Positions 31,971 through 43,134 of a DNA stretch of 64,000 nucleotides are shown piece after piece. The DNA comes from Rhabdophis nuchalis. Its lineage: Eukaryota > Chordata > Lepidosauria > Squamata > Natricidae. The stretch is taken from positions 4,757,184 through 4,821,183 of the forward strand of contig CM077653.1 of assembly GCA_039707465.1 (NCBI GenBank), in the 5' to 3' direction. The first letter of the stretch is position 1; each line of letters starts with the position of its first letter. Made by a program: the position numbers and the translations under genes. Under the pieces are notes generated by a model. It was not told the DNA's origin. It ran no database searches and saw nothing but the letters and a program-made list of their open reading frames with translations.

Positions 31971-32830
31971 CTGCAGCTTTTGTGCATCAAGTGGGACTAG
32001 AATTCCCAGTCTCCTGGTGATGGGTCCAAAGTCACCCTGCCAGCTTTCAGGGCTAAGGCAGGACTAGAATTCCCAGTCTCCTGGTGATTGGCTTGAAGTC
32101 ACCCAGACAGCTTTTGTGCCCGAAGCGGGACTAGAACTCACCAATCACCCAGCCTGCTTTTGTTCCTATGGTATGACTACAACTCACCAACTCCTGGTGA
32201 TTGGCCTGCTTTTGTGCCTAAGGTGGGGCTAGAACTCCTCAATCACCCAGCCTGCCTTTGTGTCTAAGGCGGGACTAGAACTCACCAGCTCCTGGTAATT
32301 GGCTCAAAGTCACCCAACTGGCTAAGGCAGGATTAGAACTCACCAATCACCCAGCCTCATGACTATGGTATGACTAGAACTCACCAACTCCTGGTGATTG
32401 GCCTGCTTTTGTGCTTAAGGCATGACTAGATCTCACCAATCACCCAGCCTGCTTTTGTGTCTAAGGCGGGACTAGAACTCACCAGCTCCTGGTAATTGGC
32501 TCAAAGTCAACCAACTGGCTTTCATGGCTAAGGCAGAACTAGAATTCCCAGTCTCCTGGTGATTGGTTTGAAGTCACCCAGACACCTTTTGTGCCTAAGG
32601 CAGGATTCGAACTCACCAATCACCCAGCCTGCCTTTGTGCCTATGGTATGACTAGAACTCATCAACTCCTGGTAATTGGCCTGCTTTTGTACCTAAGGCA
32701 AGACTAGAACTCACCAACTCCTCGTAATTGGCCCAAAGTCACCCAACTGACTTTCATGGCTAAGGCAGGACTAGAACTCAAGTCTAGTTGGGTGCCTTAA
32801 CCACTAGGCCAAACTTGGCTCTCATTAAGG
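31971..32830 (-). repeat. SINE-derived minisatellite (46, 55 and 68 bp units)
   Basis: About 850 bp built from variants of one block: AAGGC(A/G)GGACTAGAACTCA, CTCCTGGTGATTGGC, AAAGTCACCCA and GCTTTTGTGCCT. A 68 bp full unit and two deletion types (lacking either the CTCCTGGTGATTGG part or the AAAGTCACCC part) are interspersed. The array ends at 32790-32825 in the reversed tRNA-like head GTGCCTTAACCACTAGGCC. It is therefore an amplified SINE body. Confidence 0.85.
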
Positions 32831-33296
32831 TGCGGAAGACAAGTGACTACATCCGATGTAACATTTGGGAGTCTCACACAGCTGAGAAAGAATTACTCCC
32901 ATCAGAAAAAAGTTTCCATGCTGGGCTCTCTCCTGTTTTGTGAAAGGCCGTAACACATCCTTCCAATTATGGTTTGGCCTTGGAGTGCATGGCACCTGCC
33001 TTTGACACTGGGGGGGGGGGATTATTAACTATTTTTCCCCGCATCCAAATGTTGAAATCTTCACTCAGGTGCCTTGTAATTGGTTTCTCAGAGACAACGG
33101 GCATAATCGACAGTAAACAAGCTGCAACCTTCAGATTCAAGAAGGCATATTTTGATTCTGTCTACTCCAATAAGAACTGGGCATTTAATTAGCCCTCCAG
33201 TCTTAGGAGTTGGCCAATTAACCTTCAATCTGATTACATTTGATCCCTGGGAGAGAAGGAAGGCAGGTAAGAGAAAGAACTGTCGAAGAGATTACA
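32831..33296. other. Unassigned noncoding sequence
   Basis: Ordinary-complexity sequence with a short G-run near 33012-33021. Confidence 0.45.
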
Positions 33297-33860
33297 GGTA
33301 GTCCTTGATTTATGACCAAGATTGGGACCAGTACAGGGGTGGGTTGCTGCCAGCATTACTGCCAGTTCAATGTCCGTGCAATTTTGCACTTGCGAACCAG
33401 ACACATGCTCCGAAAGCATGCACATTTGCCCATAAATGCAATAAAAATTGCTCTGTGTATGCACAGAGGCAAAAAACAAGATGGTGGTGCCTATGGCGCC
33501 ACCAGGAGTACCGGTTTGGGGGCGTGGCAGGCCTGAGGCACTGCTGGTTCCAGCAACCCAGGCCGCCAAACTCTTACCAGTTCGGCTGAACCAGTCCGAA
33601 TCGGTAGGATCCCACCACTGGACCAGTAAGTTTAGTTGTTAAGGAAGGGAGTCACACCTGATGACCTTTTTTGGCCACGGCTATTAAGCAAGTCACTGCA
33701 GTTCGGCGAATTAGGTGGTCATTAAGCGAATCCCCATTGACGTTGCTTGTCAGAGACTGGCTGGGAAAGTTGTACGTGGTAATCATGTAACTCCGAGTTG
33801 CTGCAACTGTCATAAGTACATGCCAGTTGCCCATTGCCTGAATTCTGATTGCAGGAGCTT
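33297..33860 (+). mobile_element. TA-flanked MITE (AGGTAGTCCTTGAT family) interrupted by a hAT MITE
   Basis: Left end AGGTAGTCCTTGATTTATGA, then the body after the insert (TTTAGTTGTTAAGGAAGG, TTAAGCGAATCCCC). The right terminus is eroded. Confidence 0.75.
33334..33620 (+). mobile_element. hAT-type MITE, perfect 8 bp duplication, nested
   Basis: Termini CAGGGGTGGGTTGCTGCC and CGGTAGGATCCCACCACTG; flanks GACCAGTA (33326-33333 and 33621-33628). It is 287 bp and a relative of 20397-20684. Confidence 0.93.
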
Positions 33861-33957
33861 GAGGAAGCTGCACTAGTTGGTAGCAGGAGAGCTAATTGTT
33901 AAGTCACTGCGTTCATGTCTATGCCATTATGAAGAGTTGTCACAGGGAAGAGAAGAG

Positions 33958-33959
<2 letters not shown>

Positions 33960-34002
<43 letters not shown>
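33960..34002. repeat. (GT)n microsatellite
   Basis: GT dinucleotides, about 42 bp. Confidence 0.95.
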
Positions 34003-34004
<2 letters not shown>

Positions 34005-34005
<1 letters not shown>

Positions 34006-34375
34006 TTATTCTCCGTAGCACAGGAGGGCTGGACAAGAAGCAAAGGGTGGAAACTCATCAGAAGAGAGACCCCAGCTGGAATTAAGGAGGAACTTCCTGA
34101 TAAGTGAGAACGATTAATCAATGAAAGACCTTGCCTCCCAATGCTGGAGGTTTTCAAGAAAAGTTGAAGGACCGTACGTCTGGGATTTTATAAACACTCC
34201 TGACAATAGTGAGATCCTACTGGTCTAACAACTGGTTTGGTGATTGCGTGTTTCGCCCTAATCGGTCCGAAATGGCTGAATCCCACCCCTGACTTCTGCC
34301 TTAGGAAGGGGCTTTGACGAGAAGACCTCCAAGGTCCCTTCTAGGCCCATGATTCTATGATCTTGATCTATGATT
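34005..34375 (+). mobile_element. CR1 fragments, older subfamily
   Basis: A coding scrap AQEGWTRSKGWKLI with AATTAAGGAGGAACTTCCTG and a separate tail AGAAGACCTCCAAGGTCCC with GATTCTATGATC. Between them at 34225-34290 is a hAT-end-like GGCTGAATCCCACCCCTG. Confidence 0.65.
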
Positions 34376-34818
34376 GCGCAAGTCAAGAAACAGACTCTGT
34401 AAGGAAGGTTAACTGGAACACCACAATATGGCAGGATACACTGACCGGCTCTTGAAAGCTGAGATGCCCCTCTTCCCCTTCTTATGCTCAAGGAAATCAA
34501 GGTGGCTCAACCTTGAGTTTCTTTCTCACTCTCTCCTCTTTTCCTGGGTTAAGGAATTCACAGAAGAGCTGCTGAATACCTTCTTCACCACCGTCTCTAT
34601 ATTCTTCTACACTAAGGGATGCAGTCAGTAGAAGTATGAAGAATGGGCCTGTATCATTTTTATGGTAAAAAGAAGGATTTCCTTGTTTTCCTAGAAAGAC
34701 TGCATTAGTTTTCAAAAGCTATGTTTAGTCTGCTTTAGCGTTTCCATGACTTCCCATTTCTTTCCTGCCTCAAAATGGCAGGAAATTACACCACCAATGT
34801 TCAGTGCTGAGCTTTGGA
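34376..34818. other. Unassigned noncoding sequence
   Basis: Ordinary-complexity sequence; nothing recognised. Confidence 0.4.
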
Positions 34819-35082
34819 GGGATGGAGGGGGAGAGAGGGGGGGAGAGAGACAGGGAGATAGGGAGGGGGAGATAGAGGGAGAGAGGGGGATAGAGGGAGG
34901 GGGAGAAAGAGGGGGGAGAGAGAGAGGGAAAGAGGGGGCAGAGAGGGAGAGAGACAGAGAAAGAGGGAGAGAGGGGACAGAGAGAGAGGGAAAGAGAGGG
35001 GAGAGAGAGGGAGAGAGAGATGGGGAAGAGATGGGAGAGAGAGGGGGGAGAGAGAGGGAGAGAGGGGGGAAGAGAAAGAGAA
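34819..35082. repeat. Polypurine GGGAGA repeat
   Basis: About 260 bp of G-rich purine hexamers, mainly GAGAGA and GGGAGA, with irregular AT interruptions. Confidence 0.95.
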
Positions 35083-35255
35083 TGTGGAATTCTGGGAGTT
35101 GAAGTCCACACCTCTTAAAGTTAAGGTTCAGAAAGACTAATCTGGATGAGTCTTTTCTTTCATGACCTTCTCAACTCTAGGATGAGTGGACTTCAACTCC
35201 CAGAATGTGGAATTCTGGGAGTTGAAGTCCACTCATCCTAGAGGGTCAAGCAACA
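35083..35255. mobile_element. Palindromic MITE halves, rearranged
   Basis: GGAATTCTGGGAGTTGAAGT occurs at 35088 and 35209, with the inverted GTGGACTTCAACTCCCAGAA between them at 35187. The second pair forms a near-perfect hairpin spanning about 35162-35255. Confidence 0.75.
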
Positions 35256-35315
35256 ACACAGGTCTAGATATTTTGAAGAGGGTTCACCTTTCTGAGAATG
35301 ATGCATACTTCGGAG

Positions 35316-35609
35316 CAGAGGTGGCTTCCTACCTATTCGGTGTGGTTTGGCCAAAGAGGCAGCAACTCCAGCAGGCGCATAACCATACCGGTTCTATCCT
35401 TGGCGATGCCATCTCGATTTTCTGTTCCGCACATGTGCAGGACACTCTTCATGGAAAAAATGTAATTTTTATGCCTTGTTTAATGTTGTGCGCCTGCGCA
35501 GATCATTTTAAGTGCAAATGCGAACGCGTGCAGAGCGAATGTGAGTGAAACGGGTGTTGCCGCGAAAACTTTCCGAACCAGCAGTAATGGCGACCGGAAC
35601 TCACCCTTG
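35316..35609 (-). mobile_element. hAT-type MITE with 8 bp duplication (7/8)
   Basis: Termini CAGAGGTGGCTTCCTACC and GGAACTCACCCTTG; flanks CTTCGGAG (35308-35315) and CTTTGGAG (35610-35617). It is the same family as 20397-20684, inverted. Confidence 0.88.
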
Positions 35610-36080
35610 CTTTGGAGACCTCTGCTATGTTTCTTCCTTTAAGAAATAAAACAAAAAACAAACTAGAAAGGAATGGTTACAAATTTCCCCTCCATTCACG
35701 GATTCGTCTCCTTCTGTTGGCGCTCCATCCCAGCTGGACTCTTTTTACAGCTTCCACCACTACTCACTCCTCCGCAGTTGGCAGGTTTTGCTCATTAAGG
35801 GACTGATTTGTTTTTATAGATAGGATGCTGGAGACCCGCCTGACCTTCTGGATGCTAATTAAAGTCATCCCAGCCCCACCAATCCATACCAGGAAAAGGC
35901 TAACTAGTCCATCGTTAAGCCGAACGGCCAAAGGGTCAAGGCCGTGCTATCCGCTGCTGCATTTCAAGGGCTGGAAGACCAGCTCTTCCTTATCACCAAG
36001 GCTGGAGGGGAGGAGGAGGGGCAGGGGGAATGGCTCCCACACCCTGGCAAGGAGACGCTGGACCACGTTTCTCCTTGCGG
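35610..36080. other. Unassigned noncoding sequence
   Basis: Ordinary-complexity sequence; frames at 35825-36147 show no domain. Confidence 0.4.
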
Positions 36081-36235
36081 TTCCCCAATCTTCTCTCCCG
36101 TGATGGAGCACCCACAACTCCAGCAGGAAAACTGTTCCTTTGATTAATCGTTTTCAGAGTCAGGAAATTCCTCCTTCGTTTCAGGTTGGATCTCCCATGT
36201 GATGAGGTTCTCCCACATTGCTTTTTGTCCTGCTC
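36081..36235 (-). mobile_element. CR1 fragment, older subfamily
   Basis: CACCCACAACTCCAGCAGG, TCAGGAAATTCCTCCTTCG and CATTGCTTTTTGTCCTGC follow the reverse CR1 C-terminal coding order. Confidence 0.7.
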
Positions 36236-36337
36236 TCTGCCAATTACAGGGAATTACATGTTAAGATTTGAGATGTTTGTGCTTTGAATGCAAAATCTTC
36301 TAACGGGGGTTCATCCAGCCCTCATTTTGCAACGAGG

Positions 36338-37462
36338 TGTTGGAAGAAAACGCCCTTCTGGGTTCAGTTCCAAGAGGGGAAAAAGACACTGGAAACACGG
36401 GGGCTGCTTGGAAAGATGGTTTAATGGTGGACAACACCACATGGCTTGAGCTCCTGAACAGAAAAGGGGCAGAGATACTGAGAATCCCTGGGTTTTATGA
36501 GCTCTGTTGGGCCCCATCTCTCTGTTTCCTGTCCTTGTGTATGTATCCCATTGGCTGTCAGACCAATGTTTCCTGTCCTTGTGAATGTATCCCATTGGCT
36601 GTCAGACTCCCAGGGGGCGGGGGTCTTAGCTAACTTTGTAGGCTGCCTGTCTCCCACGCTTGATTGACTTGCTGGGTGATGATGTAAATGTCAGATTTGG
36701 GTTAATGTTAGGGTTCCAAATAGCATCTAAAATTAAATCAGAGTCCGAGGCAAAGTATTGCTCAAAGATTCAATTTATTAAGAGAGCCATGTTGGCACAT
36801 CTGGGAAAACATGAATCTGAAAGCTTCCTTACCTAGTTGAAAGTTCAAGATCTTGCCCCCACACCCACCAGTCCATCCCATGGTCCAATCTCTCACTGCC
36901 ATGCTGGCAGTTCCACCCATCCAGTTCTGGTCAGGTGCAGAGGTGCAAAGACAAAGGATGACCTTGACTTTCTAGAAAGAATTTTGTTATGGCTACATAT
37001 CGTCCAGCTCCATATAATCCCCCCTCCCAATTTCCTACAATAGAAAATGCATAGTAGAATAATAGAAAGTGTGGCAGACTTGAGATCCAAAAGAAAAGAT
37101 GGCTACAGGCCTGATAGTACTCTTCCCAGATGCCATGTGGTGAGATGGGTAAAGGGCTAATACTATCATGTTCTGAGGCTCATGCCTTAATCACACCACC
37201 CTGGAGCTGAAGGGGGTAGATTTTTATTATGTAGAATATACTGGCTCAGGCCTTAATGGCCTATTGACAAAGGCAGGGGTTATTAAAAGAAAGTCTGTTT
37301 CCTGCCTAAAAACATGTTTCTCTGGCTCAGGCCTTAATGGCCCATTGACAAAGGTGGTGGGGATGAGTTTCTTCCTCCTTTTTAGGGGGAAATATTCTTC
37401 CCTTTTAATATTTCCTAAAATATATCAGTTTCTAGGAGAGAGAGGGGTGCTAACTGTCTACA
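36338..37462 (-). mobile_element. Solo LTR, family 2, minus orientation, with probable nested insertion
   Basis: Bounded by TGTT and TACA on the plus strand. On the minus strand U3 carries two CCAAT boxes inside a 44 bp direct repeat (36525-36612). These precede a TATA-like CATAAAACCC (36490-36499) and an ATTAAA-type signal (36420-36425). Two copies of CTCAGGCCTTAATGGCC lie in the distal part (37240-37350). The segment about 36706-37230 is absent from the related copy at 43349-43755 and has its own reverse TTAATAAATTG signal, so it is probably a nested LTR. Termini are tentative. No coding region is attached. Confidence 0.65.
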
Positions 37463-37619
37463 AACATTAGTAAGAACGCCCTCCACTGAAGTAGAAAACT
37501 TTTATCCCAATTACAATTTTCCCAGCACCCGTGTACAATAATAGCCCACTGTTTGGGATTTGCGATTTTAATGCTTCACCTGAAGGACCATTGGTTCCTC
37601 ATCATGAATTTCAATGAAG

Positions 37620-38395
37620 ATAAGAGGGTTCGTTGTGTGTTGGATGCTACCATATGCCAGCTGCGAGAGGGGACAAGTAACATCCTGTACATTTAATACC
37701 TGGTAGCTATGGGGGCCCCATGGACTCATGACTCCTCCTCAAGGAAGAGGTGACAGTCATGGCTAGGAAGTCCTTTGCTCAACTTGGTGTTGTGTGCCAG
37801 GACCTCTCCGCTTCCTAGGCTGAGAGGTCCTGCTCTGTCACTTACACCCTGGTCACCTCCTGCTTGGACTCTTGCAATGTGCTCCTACATGGGACTACCC
37901 TTGAAGACTATCTGGTGCAGATAGCTGGTGCAGAATGCAGCCATGTGAGCAATTTTGTGTGGCCCAATGATGGCACATGTCACATCTCCACAATGTGAGT
38001 TGTATTGGGTGCTGGTCTACTCGTGGGTCTATTTCAAGGTGGTGATCATAACCTCTAAAGCCCTCCATAGCTATGGGGCCAGGTTACCTACATAACTCTC
38101 TGTGACATCCACCTCTTCTAGTCAAGAAGAGTTGAGATGATATAGAACCCATCAGTTAAAGAATTTTGACTGGTGGGGTCCAGGAAGAAGCTTCGTCTGC
38201 TATCGGCCTTGCCACCACCCCACCCTTTGGGATATCCACCCCACAGAGGTGAGGCAGGCCCCACTCGCCTCACCTTTTCAAGCAGTTTGAGAACTTGGCA
38301 CTGCTGACTTATATGGGGCTTACCCTCATCCTGCCCTGCTAACGTTAAATTATTCCAGGCTTGCCTTAACTACTGCCTTTGATTTAAATATATTC
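37620..38395 (+). mobile_element. L2 LINE remnant
   Basis: Translation with frameshifts gives YTLVTSCLDSCNVLLHGT then EDYLVQIAGAECS, matching the L2 reverse-transcriptase thumb region. Downstream the ALHSYGAR-like and TRRGEAGPTR-like segments are decayed. It is an old copy. Confidence 0.7.
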
Positions 38396-38405
38396 TTTTT
38401 ATATG

Positions 38406-38610
38406 GTTTTATCAAGGGGTCCTTGGTGCTATCTGAGCTTGCTTGCTTTCCTGCAGACGTTTCATTACCATAACTAGGTGACCTCATCAGTTCTAGACCC
38501 ACCAGCACTGATTATGTTACCCAGTTGGGTAATAAAACATCTGCAAGTAAGCTGAAAGAGCACCCAGGGCCCGTCACTTCAACCCTGAGCGACAAATATT
38601 CTCCTTCCTG
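38406..38610. mobile_element. Penelope-like inverted pair with hammerhead-like cores
   Basis: Minus core at 38452-38490 retains CTGATGA, a stem and GAAACGTC; plus core at 38508-38547 reads CTGATTA, GTTACCC/GGGTAAT stem, AAAAC. They are separated by 17 bp. Confidence 0.6.
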
Positions 38611-38841
38611 GTTTTTAACCTACATCTCCCAGAGTCACTTTCAGAGAGAGATGGATAGTCTCTAAATGTGATAAGTAAAATGCATGACATCTGGTGCAAA
38701 TTGTATCATCCCTTCGTTTGCACAATGATGTCATGGCACATGTGAAAACATTGTGGCTTCCCTTGATGCCTAGAACCTTGATTTTCATCCTTTGAGCAAT
38801 GCACTCCTGTCTTCTGAATGTGTTTATATTGCAAGGTGGGT

Positions 38842-39072
38842 GAGAGAGACACACACAGAGAGACAGATAAACAGAGAGAGACAGAGAGAGAGACAGAGAC
38901 ACACAGAGAAAACAGAGACAGACTGACACACATACACACACACACACAGACAGAGAGGCAGAGAGAGGCAGAGACACAGAGAGCGATAAGTAGAGAGAGA
39001 GAGAGAGAGAGAAAGAAAAACAGAGACAGACAGACAAATACAGAGAGAGAGAGAGGAGAGACAGACAGACAG

Positions 39073-39110
<38 letters not shown>

Positions 39111-39112
39111 AG
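38842..39112. repeat. Purine-rich GA/CA/GACA compound repeat
   Basis: GAGA, CACA and GACA runs interdigitate over 270 bp. Confidence 0.93.
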
Positions 39113-39825
39113 ACAGACAGACTACAGCTAGCCCCAGCCCTATTTAGTTATGTCAGCAACTGCTTATAGTACCCAATTATCTAACGCTTTCAAAGAAGAT
39201 GAAAGCCCTTCACTTTTGCAATCAATAGGAATGCCAGGGTAAAAAAGGAAATAAAAATGCAGATTTGTCCGAAGAGAAAGAGAGAGAGAGAGAGAGGGAG
39301 GGAGGGAGGGAGGGAGGGAGGGAGGAGGGGGAAAAGAAGAGACAGAGGATGTTATTAGCACTGTCAATTTAGCCCTGAATGTTATGGCATACATGTCAAT
39401 AAAAGAGACAGAAGCTATTATTGAAATGAGATTAGAATCGTTTTGAAATATCAACAGCAGCCTTGGAGAAGCTCCAGGAGTTGATGGATGCTCCAGAATC
39501 ACAATGCCTTTGGGGGGGGGGGCAGAAGACGGAGCAGAGAAGAGGGGGATTTTCACTTTCCTGCATCTGACCTTGCCAGGTCCCGATTAGGTGATGGACC
39601 AGCTAAGCTTTCCTGAATCAAATGTACCATTCATATCACCCCCTAGTCTCTCTTTGTCTCTGTCTCTTTTTCTGTCTCTCTCTGTCTCTGTCTCTCTCTC
39701 TTCTCTTTCCATCAAAGAGGTCACCTTGTAGAATTGACCTTCGCCTGGTAGAAGTAGGAATTAGCTTCTTCTTGCTTCATTGAAGGACATTAATCCAATT
39801 TCGTGAGGAGGAGAGAAAAGGTGGG
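39113..39825. other. Noncoding sequence with short GA and CT runs
   Basis: A GA/GGGA run at 39280-39330 and a pyrimidine run at 39645-39710; otherwise ordinary. Confidence 0.5.
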
Positions 39826-40660
39826 GAAGGAAGGAAGGAAATGAGGGATTGAGGGAAGGAAGGATTGATGGATGGAATGAAGTAAGGAAGGAAAGGAGAG
39901 TAATGAGGGGGGAAGGAAGAAAGGGATTGATAGAAGGGAGGGAGGAGGGAGGGAGGGAGAAAGGAAATGAGGAAGGGAGAGATTGAGGAAGGGATGGGAT
40001 GGAAGGAAGGAAGGAGAGGAAGGAGGGGAGTGATTGAGGGAAGAATGGATGCATGGAAGGAAGGAAGGAATAGAGAAGGAAGAGAGTGATTGAAGGGATG
40101 GAGGAGGGAGGGAAGGAAACGAGGGAGTGAGAGATTGAGAGAAGGATGGATTGTTGAATGGATGGAGGGAAGGAAAGGAGAGGAAGGAGGGGAGTGATTG
40201 AGGGAAGGATGAGTGGATGAAGGAAGGAAGGAAAGGAGAGGAAGGGGAGTGATTGAAGGGAGGGAAGGAGGAAGGAAGGAAATGAGGGAGTGAGAGAAGG
40301 ATGTATTGATGGATGGATGGATGGAAGGAAGGAAAGGAGAGGGAGGGGAGTGATTGAAGGGAGGGAAGGAGGGAGGGAGGAAACGAGGGAGTGAGAGATT
40401 GACGGAAGGATGGATGGAAGGAAGGAAGGAAAGGAGAGGAGAGGAAGGAGGGGAATGATTGAGGGAAGAATGGATGGATGGAAGGAAGGGAGGAGAGGGA
40501 GGGGAGTGATTGAAGGGAAGAAGGAAGGAAGGAAACGAGAGAGTGAGAGATTGAGGGAAGGATGGATGAATGGAAGGAAGGAAGTAAAGGAGAGGGAGGG
40601 GAGTGATCGAAGGGAGAGAAGGAAGACGGAACGAAGGAAGGAGAGAGGAGGAAATGGGCA
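39826..40660. repeat. Purine-rich minisatellite (GGAAGGAT type) with ~160 bp period
   Basis: The marker GGGAGTGATTGA recurs eight times (with minor changes) at alternating spacings of about 45-57 and 99-110 bp between 40027 and 40605, with GATGGATGG and GGAAGGAA between. The minus-strand 295 and 340 codon frames (Ser/Pro/Leu/Phe) are composition artefacts. Confidence 0.9.
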
Positions 40661-41395
40661 TCACTAGGAGAGAAACCTGCTATCACAAGACAGTTCCATA
40701 TTGCTATTTTCTTTAGAATAAGAAAAACACAATTTTTGGAGTGTGTAACAATAGATGAAACCCCAAAGCCAAAACTACAAAGTGATTTATTGCAAAGTTT
40801 TTTGCAATTCACAACGCCCCCCCCCCCTTTGTACAGGGGGTAAAGAGCAGGGGGGTGTATTTCCCTCCCTCCCTTCCCTTAAAATCAATCAGATGCTATT
40901 ATTCAGCTTAAACCCAAGTTGATTGTCTCCCATCTTCCTTTAGAGGCTGATTTGATGCCAGGTAAAAAATTGAGTTTCCTTTGCATTTCTCTCCCACCCC
41001 CCTCCCTCCCCCAATCCTTTGGCAGCTCAGGGACATTTGTCTGTGTGGGAAACCCACTTCCTGTCTCAATAAACAAGTACATGGAAGTCTTTTTTTCTGG
41101 GCACATAATAGAGACTTTCTCCCTCTCTCTCTCTCTCTCTTTTAATTTAATACAAAAAAAAAAACCCCATTCCACACTTAACACATCAATGAACCCACTT
41201 AAGCTCTACCGCCTCTGAATTAAAAGGAGAATTGTGTGATCAAAGAGTGTGAAAGAGCCACACATGGAGCACTTCAGACTCTCTACTTTTGTTACATTTG
41301 ATACATTACAAACCCAATAAATATATGGTTATCTCGGAGGCTGGTTTTCATTATCTCCCAGGCTTCTGTTTAGAAGCATTTCTGGACTGGAGATT
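40661..41395. other. Unassigned noncoding sequence
   Basis: Ordinary sequence with a C-run near 40818 and a short CT run near 41120. Confidence 0.45.
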
Positions 41396-41773
41396 TCTCT
41401 CTGTCTCTATGTGCGTCTCTCTCTTTTTCTCTCCCCCTTCCTTTCTTCTCTCTCTCTCTCTCTGTCTGTCTCTTGATATTTCTCTGCCTCTCTCTCTCTT
41501 GCTATTTCTTTCTGTTTCTCTGTCTCTCTTTCTCTCTTGCTATTTTCTCTCTCTCTGTTTCTCTCTCTCTTGCTATTTCTTTCTCTCTGTCTCTCTCTCT
41601 TGCTATTTTCTCTGTTTCTCTCTCTTGCTATTTCTTTCTCTCTCTCTCTCTCTCTGTTTCTCTCTCTTGCTATTTCTTTCTTTCTCTCTGTTTCTCTCTC
41701 CTGCTTTCTTTTTCTTTCTTTCTTTCTCTTTCTTTCTTTCTCTTTCTTCTTTCCTTTCCTTTCCCTTTCTTTT

Positions 41774-41816
<43 letters not shown>

Positions 41817-42110
41817 CTTTCTTTCTGTTTCTCTTGCTATTTCTTTCTCTTTCTCTGTCTCTGTTTCTCTCTCTCTTGCTATTTTCTCTCTCTCTCTCCA
41901 GATATTTCCTTCTCCTTCTCTCTGTCTCTCTTGCTATTTCTCTCTCCCTCTCTCTCTCTCTGTGTGTTTCTCTCTCTTGCTATTTCTCTCTCCCCCTCTG
42001 TCTCTCTCTGTCTCTCCCTCTCTCTCCCCCTATTTCTTTCTCTCTTCTTTCTCTCTCCCCCTCTCTATTTCTTACTCGTTCTCTCTCTCTCTCTCTCTCT
42101 CTCCCTCCAT
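41396..42110. repeat. Polypyrimidine minisatellite with phased TTGCTATTTCT motif
   Basis: About 700 bp of C/T-rich repeat in which CTTGCTATTT(C/T)(T/C) recurs more than ten times at variable spacings, with TTTC tetramers at 41710-41830. The plus-strand 296-codon frame is a by-product. Confidence 0.93.
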
Positions 42111-42735
42111 GATGATTTCCTAACATTTGACATTTTTAACAAGCATTGTGAACCCTATTTCTATTCCAAGCATAAATAGGACTTCGGCTATAGGAATCAT
42201 GGTCAATAGGTAGCAGTGTGCAAGAGGTTGTAAGTAAATAACTGTATTCATATGCTTGCAATTGTCTCAGACTTTTCAGTTAACAAAAGGAATGCCCCAC
42301 ACACACACATGTGCACACACACACACAAAATATTCTAGGCTTTAAAAAATATATATACCTGAAATATGTTTGAGAAACCTGCAATAATTTGGTGAAATCC
42401 TAGGCCAATTCATGAATGCAAACAGAGGGAGGGGAATTGCTTTGAATAACTGAAGCTGAAGTTATGCTAATGATGCTCTACTCTGGGTTTACATAGATAG
42501 ATATTTGGGCTTTTCATTATTGTAACAATAGGGAAACCGACTGTGTTCTTTCTCAATTGCGTTAGGAAAACCCGAGAGGACTTCAAAGTAAAGTTAAATA
42601 ATAATAATAATAATAACAGACCCATCCATTATGGTGTTCCTTCTCAGGTTAAGCGACGTTGTGCAGAGAGCAGAAAAAATTAAGACTCAGCCAAAGAAAT
42701 TAAAGCGTGACCAAAACCCATCTATTTTTGTGCAT
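42111..42735. other. Unassigned noncoding sequence
   Basis: Ordinary sequence with short AC (42298-42327) and AAT (42597-42617) runs. Confidence 0.45.
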
Positions 42736-42737
42736 GC

Positions 42738-42878
42738 CAAAACACTGGAGGTTTTCCAAGAAAAGATAGGACAACCATCTAACCAGCATTGTCTAAGAAC
42801 TCCTGGCCAGGGCAAGGGTTGGACTAGAGGACCTCTAAGGTCCCTTCCAGTCCTTGGATTCTATGATTTTATGCTGCT
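42738..42878 (+). mobile_element. CR1 tail fragment, older subfamily
   Basis: CACTGGAGGTTTTCCAAG, GGTTGGACTAGAGGACCTC and GGATTCTATGATTTTATG. Confidence 0.75.
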
Positions 42879-43080
42879 ATTTCCATCTTTGCAAACATCC
42901 CTCCCTTCTATCCAATACATCTACTGCTTTACACTTTGTTTTTCCTTCTTTCAACTTCTTACCCTTATATCTTTCGGAGGATCTCAATAATTCCATCCAG
43001 CCACGTTCTTGCCTTTCTTCTTAAGTAATATACTGTAAGTACACACACACACAAACATATGTGTATATATGTATGTATCT

Positions 43081-43083
43081 GTG

Positions 43084-43134
<51 letters not shown>

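Noticed and set aside
31971..32830. CRISPR-like array of regularly spaced repeats
   Set aside because: The units are contiguous variants of a SINE body with no unique spacers, and the genome is vertebrate.
39777..40812. 295 and 340 codon minus-strand frames
   Set aside because: Low-complexity Ser/Pro/Leu/Phe peptides from a purine minisatellite; no start context, domain or homologue recognised.
41289..42179. 296, 216 and 191 codon Leu/Ser/Phe frames
   Set aside because: Three overlapping frames all open because of the CT repeat; compositional artefact, not membrane proteins.
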